Source: Purshia tridentata (taxonomy: Eukaryota > Streptophyta > Magnoliopsida > Rosales > Rosaceae). Taken from it: DNA of 46,351 bases. The DNA is taken from NCBI GenBank assembly GCA_003254885.1, contig QANT01007603.1, positions 1 through 46,351 on the forward strand, read 5' to 3'. Numbering within the stretch: the stretch's first letter is position 1; each line of letters starts with the position of its first letter. Below are positions 40,142-46,351 of the stretch, piece by piece. A model generated the notes under the pieces. The model made no database searches, was not told the origin of the DNA, and worked only from the letters and a program-made list of their open reading frames with translations. Both the position numbers and the translations under genes were made by a program.

Positions 40142-41954
40142 GCCACTATTATGTTGTCTACTTGGTGCAAAGTAGAGTAATTGATAGGATGTGTTGTTTT
40201 CATTTTTGAGGATTTTGAGGATTAATTGGTCATCTTTGATGGTCTATATGTTCGTTTCTTTCATCTATCCTATATCTGTTACTTTGATATTATTAAGTAT
40301 GGAATAGTTATTCAGTGGGTTTTTCACTTGAAATTTGTGTTGGAGCTACAATACCCTTGCCCTTTTCGCATATGATTCACACCAAGTTTTCTTTCGTACC
40401 ATGACGAGAAGATGATCCAGTACTAGCTATAGCTCAATGTTTTGCTTATGATAAATCTTTTTGTGAATACAAGCTTTTCTCTTCCACCTGAGAAGGTACT
40501 ATAATATTAAAGTAAGAAGAGAAATGATATTCCATATGACACTCATTCTCCATATTCTTTCTTCTTTCTTACCAAAAGATGAAAAATTGTTCGCATAAAT
40601 GGATCCTTAGAGCAGAAGAAAAGCAACAGAAATTATCAGAAAACCTAGGAATCATCGTAGAGGAGCCCAAAAACAGTGAGTTGGAGTGGACATCCCTCCA
40701 TGAACGAGTTGGCCTATAATGGTATGTTTGGAAGTGTTTTGGAAGGTCTGGAAGCGTTTTTTGATAATCAAAATGCGTTTTCACTTTTCAGTAATGTTTA
40801 AAAGTGTTTTTCAGGTTACAAATATACTTTGTAGTGGCACCTTATTCAGTAAACGCTTCTAAATACATTTACAGACTCTTTGGTGCGCTTACAAAACTGC
40901 TATCAGATGAAGCGCTATTGGTTGAGCAAAGACGTTTTATTGTCTTGGTTTCAATCCTAATGGATCTGAATGGGCTGGGACCTTCTAAACCAAAACAATA
41001 GGCTGACATCCATCATACTTGAAGTCTGGAACATCTTCCTGAATGCGATGGGCTGCATGAAACTTTTCTTCTTAACTTGTTTTTTTGGTTGAAAAATTAA
41101 GCAACAATTCTACATTTACCATATTTTTATACCATCTTATGTGATAATCTATATGACATTCATACATTGGGCACTAAAAAAATAAAAATAAAAACCCTAA
41201 AAATAAGGAAATATCACGTCAGTACAATAATGACATGTAAAATGGTATAAAAATACGGTAAAAATAGTATTATTGAAAATTAAGGAATGAGGAAATCTTT
41301 TCAAAACTTGCATCAAAATTTAGAACTTGTTTTCGTAAAGTTTTCTTCTTTTTCTAAGTGAGATATTCTAACTTAAAATGATGGCAAATTATACAACTTT
41401 ATGCTTCCATTTCAATCGTGACCCTTCATTAATTTGTTAAGAGAACAGTGGTTTCATCCAATTTTGAATATGAATTTTCATCTTATTAGATACAATTTAC
41501 AAATATAGAAAATTTTGTATATATGGAAACATTGAACTTGGGTAAGTCCAGGATTGGCCCTTGATTCAACAACATTGACCAACCACCCAACATCTGCCCT
41601 TTTGAGCATCATAAAAAAGTAGAACACAAACTGGGTGTAGCCAAAAGGTAGAGACATGCATCGAAAAACGTGATAAAAAGTAATGAAAAAGATGAAATAT
41701 ACCATGAAATATGGAAGAGAAATGTATAAAGTTAATAAATGTCATGCTGATCATAAAGTCCACTAAATTGAATGTAATGTCATTTTCTAATTTAGCACTG
41801 AGCTAGAGCTGACTAGGACAAAATTAATTAAACTGGTAGTTCCTCTTACTAAGCTAATAATACATTAAGCAAAACCCTGGATGAGAAATCAAAGTTAGAA
41901 ATTAATAACTTGAACAGCAGGCTAGCTTCTAGTTGTAGCTAAGCTAGCATTTAA
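40142..41954. other. Spacer between convergent eL24 and HD-Zip genes
   Basis: No gene is recognised. Near 40725-40925 there is MITE-like sequence (GGAAGTGTTTTGGAAGG, AAAAGTGTTTTTCAGG, later AAACGCTTCT) related in style to the element at 37.6 kb but without clear ends. The rest is AT-rich; the right edge is the HD-Zip 3' flank. Confidence 0.4.
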
Positions 41955-43401
41955 TTAAGGATAAGAGGGCAGAGCTCCCCAGTAAGCTGGAGATACAGGG
42001 TTATATTCCTCGACATTGAACAGATAGTTGCACTCTGCAATTTGATGTTGGTTCGACGTTGTCCCTCCGGTTTTTTTAGAGCTGCGAATGGCGGCCACCG
42101 ACGTGCTTTCCACCGTCTCCTCACCGGAGATTTCCGTGTAGCCAGTGGAAACTTGCTTCCTTGCAACTTCCTCTCTCAAAATTGTTTTCAGTTTCATTAC
42201 CTACACCATCTCAGTTCCATAAAATATATGTTATTAGAAGATAGAAATTGGAGCTTTCAATTTAAAATAAATCGGCAATGAGTGGAGAAGCCTAAAATAT
42301 TATATAGGTTTTACATACATGCCAAGTATGAGATATATAGTCCTGTTGCATAATGTAATGTATCATGTATTGTAAATTGATTAATTTTGCTGGAGAATTA
42401 AGTGCATGAATTTGCATGTTAATTGATTAATTAAGAGATATTAATTGAATTAATTAAGCTTGATGGGTACAAGACAAGAATGTACCTCTTCTTGGAGCTT
42501 GAGCTTCTCTTTGGAGACGGCATCATACTCTTGCTTAAGGGCATCGTACAAGCGCTCGAGCTGCTTGGCCTTCCAGCGAGCTCGTCTGTTTTGGAACCAA
42601 ACAGCGATCTGTCTGGGCTGGAGGCCCAGGTCTTGGGACAGCTTCATCTTCCTATCAGGGTCTAGCTTTATCTCCTCCTGAAAGCTCCTCTCTAGCGACT
42701 CCAACTGCTCGCTGCTCAGCCGCTTCTTCTTCGGGTCCTGATGATTACTGCATCCATAACTCCTCTCCATTGCTGAAGGAACAAACCCTTGTGCTGTCTC
42801 GGCCAGCATTGCTTGATGATGCTTCATATCCATTCCTTCAAAAAAACAAAAAACCAAAATAAAAGTAAGGCCACCAAATAGATTAATTAGTGCAAATTAA
42901 CAATGTGTTGCATAGTTTAGTTTTTGACCTCAAATGAGTAGTGGGGGGTGTGGAGTAATTTTTGCTTGAAAGTTGAAATTAAAGAAGCTAGCTAGCCATG
43001 CTTGTTTCATGTTTTTTTTTTTTTTTTGGCCAAGATGCTTGTTTCATGTTTGTTCAAAGCAAAACCCAAATAAATGAATGAATACCAAGGTAGAAAAAGC
43101 ACTTGTGTATGTAGTTAGCTCAAGTGGCGAAAAAATATGTAGAAATGAAATGATGAGGTACGATTATGATTGGTGAAAAGTTTGATACTTTCGGATGTAA
43201 CCACAAATATGTACCAAAATAGCTAAGAAAAAATAAAAATGGTGTGTAAATTGAATATGGGGAAGGGAGAGTAGGGATTGAGTTGATATTACCTGGAGGA
43301 GGAGGAGGAAAGTGGTCGCAGTTAAAGTTGTAGAGGAAGCCAAAGGAAGCTTCTGGTGGTCGAGAATTGGCAAGATGCCTCAAGTTGGTATTCCAATCCA
43401 T
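41955..43401 (-). CDS. HD-Zip class I transcription factor, LMI1/ATHB-51-like
   Basis: A nuclear homeodomain-leucine zipper factor. Three exons, 43293-43401, 42486-42835 and 41955-42200, join to 234 residues; Arabidopsis ATHB-51 (LMI1) is about the same length. The homeodomain spans about residues 72-127, with [18 protein letters not shown], the third helix [16 protein letters not shown], and the zipper directly after it (QLERLYDAL onward, to about 163). The intron inside the zipper, the N-terminal start MDWN, the motif [10 protein letters not shown] and the C-terminus WGALPSYP fit the LMI1/RCO branch of class I. LMI1 acts downstream of LEAFY in meristem identity and controls leaf margin and stipule growth; the same role here is inference. 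The RCO-type paralogue found in some Brassicaceae is not visible in the window. Confidence 0.9.
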
Positions 43402-43546
43402 TTTTAGCTAATTGGGGGAGTTTCGCTTTCCCTGCTGTCTAAGTGTCTCCTCTTCCCCCCTCCCTCTAACATTACCCAACACGTTATATGGGCCTGCAGG
43501 GTCCAACAAGTGAATGACATATGATACACGGACATATGGACCACAT

Positions 43547-43551
43547 AGAGA

Positions 43552-43587
<36 letters not shown>

Positions 43588-43634
43588 TAGATAGAGAGAT
43601 GATGATGATGATGATGATGATGGTGATGGTGATG
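43547..43634. repeat. (GA)n and (GAT)n microsatellites upstream of the HD-Zip gene
   Basis: A GA run with a few ATA interruptions (43547-43599) is followed at once by GAT repeats (43599-43634, with GGT variants at the end). They lie 150-230 bases upstream of the HD-Zip ATG, so in its promoter or leader. A further AG run is at about 43890-43914. Confidence 0.9.
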
Positions 43635-44676
43635 AAGAAACTAGCTAAGAAGGTTTATTAGGGAGGGCTTAGCGTGGCTCGAGATGGGGAGTGTAAAGGT
43701 TGTATTAAAATTGTCTTTTTCTTAGTTCTGAGGGTCCAAAAATTAAACTGAATGAATGAAGTAGTTGAGACTTGAGAGAGAAAGTGTCACACTGTCACTG
43801 TGGGGTTGTTCCTTTGGGTGCAACAAATTAATACTTAAGCTTTATGTTTAATGTTTGAGGCAGAGGCAGAGAGAGAACAGAGAACAGAGAACTGAGAGAG
43901 AGAGAGAGAGAGAGGAAACTGAGCTGAGAAGAGGTCAGGACGAGGCGTGAGAAAGGAAGGCATAACATGTCAGTTTCTTAGGAGCAGGATTCATGGGGAC
44001 CAGACCAGATAGAGACCTTTGAGTCCACTCTTCTACTCTCTCCCATTTACATCACCACCTTCCAACCGACAGCGCGCCACAGCTCTCTCTCTCTCTCTCA
44101 CTCTCTCTCTCCTCATGCATGCATATACAGTGGACTTTTTTACCATCACCTTAAACTTTATTATAACTTACAAAATTACATTTAATGTCGCTGCGTCACA
44201 CACTTAAAAAATGTTATGAATTCACCACTTATTATATTATTTACAGATGTTTTTAAAAATACTTTTAAAACGAATACATTATATAGAATATAAACATGTT
44301 ATATCTAAAATATAAATGAGAACCATATGATCATGTGATATCAGCATGCATAAGTTATATATGATAGTTATACATGTTGGAACTCAGTCTTATTCACTTT
44401 CAGCACATTGTGGACTCCTTATGTGCAAAAGGATTTAAGTATAGGGTGAGGCCAGCATAGATGCAACATAGGAAGAGAGGCACATAACGTGTACACAGTA
44501 CTCTGCTGCCACCTCTTCTCTTTATCATCAATAAAGGACAAATAAAGGTAGAGGAGGAAAAGAACTTTTGGGCTCATCCTATTGTTTCACCCTCAGCCAC
44601 CCCCACCTTAATTAAGCTGCAGAATTGCAGCAGAGAAAGAAAGCTCAGCTGATCATGACGCACCTCCCTCTCTCTC

Positions 44677-44713
<37 letters not shown>

Positions 44714-45120
44714 ACACACAGAGTCATAGTACACACATATTGTGGCTTTATGTGGGTTGGATTTGGTGAATTTGAATTAAATTTTGAGGGGGTCAGGCCT
44801 AGGAGTACTGGTACTTGCTGTATATCGGTATATGTGGTTTCTCTCCAAAAGAAAACGGGAATGAGTGTTACCGTTAAGACAATGGCATGGTTTTGCTGCA
44901 TTGAAGCCACAATGATCGATGAAAGAGATGGATGAGACTTTGAACCACAGGTCCTCTTTTCCCTTGATGTTCTTCCTTTTGTGCATTAATTAAAGCTAGA
45001 TGGCTAGGTCATTTCTCTCTGCATTGGCGACAATAACACCTCATATTCAATATCCAAAAGACCCTCCATTCTATTTGAGATGGATATATATATATATATA
45101 TATATGAAAAAACTTTCTTA
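43635..45120. other. HD-Zip upstream region and spacer
   Basis: No gene. It holds a (TC)n tract at 44082-44111 and a longer one at 44666-44713, and a TA run at 45087-45104. The open frame at 44653-44910 is a product of the CT tract and not a gene. Confidence 0.45.
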
Positions 45121-45472
45121 ATTTTACTCTCTTAACTATTGCACTTGTATCAGTTTGTTCCTGGACTTTTAATTTGAAAAATTAAGATATTTGAGCTTTC
45201 AATTTTGCCAATTAAGATAATTCTGTTAATTTGTTTGGTAAATTGATACAAGTGATGGTCATGTGATTATCATTTTTTCCTCAATAATTAAGGACCCCTT
45301 GTGATTAGCATTTGACTTTGTGCAAACAAATCGAGCGTTGGATAGTAGCAAGTAAATTGATGAAACTATCTCAATCGGCCAAAATGAAAAGTTCAGTATA
45401 TATATCTTAATTTTCTAAACTAGAAGTATAGTAAGCAAACTAATACAAATACAATAATTTAAAGATCAAAAT
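45121..45472. mobile_element. Inverted-repeat MITE (first of three)
   Basis: The left arm (about 45121-45210, with GCACTTGTATCAGTTTGTTC) pairs with the right arm (about 45377-45472), whose reverse complement reads GTATTTGTATTAGTTTGCTT. Similarity covers about 90 bases per arm. No coding capacity. Confidence 0.7.
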
Positions 45473-45477
45473 GACAG

Positions 45478-45828
45478 TTATTATGTTTTTTACACAAATT
45501 TTTAATAGGGCTCATTTCATATAGGATTTCAATTATCTAAAATATGTATTTTTTAGGTCTTCATTAAAGGATCATTCTTGTAAAAAATTAAACAAATCGG
45601 AAATAATTTACTTACAAAGATTAAATGGTCAACAAAATAAACATTTGAAATGTTGACTATTTAATCTTATATGGTACGTAAATGGTTTTTGAATTACATA
45701 ATTATTTTGCAAGAATAATTCCTTAATTTATAAAGACCTAAAAAATAGACAATTCGGATCATTGAAAATTCCTATATAGAATTAACCTCATTGAAAACTT
45801 GTGTCAAAAATAAAATGTCATAGACCTC
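45478..45828. mobile_element. Foldback MITE (second of three)
   Basis: The two halves are inverted copies. TTTTTTAGGTCTTCATTAAA near 45550 corresponds to the reverse of the segment around 45730-45760, and the outer ends TTTTACACAAATTTTTAAT and its partner near 45800-45820 also pair. No coding capacity. It resembles the next element internally. Confidence 0.7.
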
Positions 45829-45835
45829 ATATATA

Positions 45836-46240
45836 TATACAGGCACCTTCCAGTGTGGGATCCCACCTTTAAGCTTAAATGTGGGATCCCTCATGGGCCC
45901 ACTATATATTGTATTTCGATAATCGGAACCGTCCACATTTTTTGCCTCCATTGAAGGATCGTACTTGCAAAAAATTAGATTAATCGGAGACCATTTGACC
46001 GTTAATTAATTGATCACAATTTCAAGTGTTTATCAAAATGTTTTGTTCGTCCATTTATTTGATCAAAGTTTGATAGCTTAATGGTTTCCGATTTGCTTAA
46101 TTTTTTGCGTAGATGATCTTTAAATGTAGACCTAGAAAATAGATGGTTCGGATCGTTTAAATACCCTATAGAATGGGCCCCAATGAAGAATCCCATAAAT
46201 ATGGAATCCCACACTTGAAGGGGCCTGTATATATATATAT
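45836..46240. mobile_element. TIR MITE (third of three), related to the second
   Basis: The left end ACAGGCACCTTCCAGTGTGG and the right end reversed (ACAGGCCCCTTCAAGTGTGG) match at most positions, and pairing continues through GGGATCCC-like and GGGCCCA-like blocks. TA-rich sequence flanks both ends, suggesting insertion into a TA run. Internal blocks (GATCGTACTTGCAAAAAATT, GGTTCGGATCG, ACCTAGAAAATAGA) are shared with the second element. Confidence 0.8.
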
Positions 46241-46351
46241 TACACATAAAAACTTTTATCTATTCAGTTCGAGATCAATATAAAAGTCGTAAAGTACTTA
46301 CAGAAGGGTGTAAAGTATTGCAACTGATGATTTATCTTGTGAGATGTGCAG

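Noticed and set aside
40569..41001. ORFs on both strands downstream of eL24
   Set aside because: They overlap MITE-like sequence and show no family features.
44653..44910. 85-codon minus-strand ORF ending in Arg-Glu repeats
   Set aside because: It is translation of a CT microsatellite.

Overview
This is nuclear DNA of a flowering plant, most likely a eudicot. The genes are split by short AT-rich GT-AG introns, the spacers are long and AT-rich, and the transposons are of plant types. Protein style and repeat style would fit a woody rosid such as Rosaceae, but that is a guess. I rebuilt the exons by hand; for every gene except the first the joined exons form one open frame.

Layout: 3.1-7.8 kb (-) 18-exon beta-galactosidase (GH35 plus C-terminal galactose-binding lectin domain), intact except for one surplus base that breaks the frame between signal peptide and enzyme. 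A decayed copy of its exons 8-10 lies just downstream at about 2.0-2.5 kb. 10.6-13.5 kb (+) exostosin-family (GT47) glycosyltransferase. 15.35-17.2 kb (+) group-3 LEA protein behind a promoter with ABRE/G-box and RY motifs; one exon-intron junction of this gene is tandemly duplicated. 17.2-26.7 kb gene-poor AT-rich spacer with a MITE, a tandem repeat and a weak SINE-like patch. 26.7-29.3 kb (+) TauE/SafE-family membrane protein with 12 exons, one GC-AG intron and a hairpin-bearing tandem repeat just downstream. 32.0-35.7 kb (-) SR-protein kinase (SRPK). 36.6-37.0 kb 5'-truncated LINE flanked by a 12-bp target duplication. 38.2-40.1 kb (+) ribosomal protein eL24. 42.0-43.4 kb (-) HD-Zip I transcription factor resembling LMI1/ATHB-51. 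45.1-46.24 kb cluster of three inverted-repeat elements.

The genes do not form a pathway or cluster; this is an ordinary mixed chromosome segment. I saw no undescribed multi-gene system. The most informative oddities are the duplication in the LEA gene that makes an extra exon whose splice acceptor lies at the duplication junction, the beta-galactosidase frameshift, and the hairpin repeats plus G-quadruplex-like tract downstream of the TauE/SafE gene.
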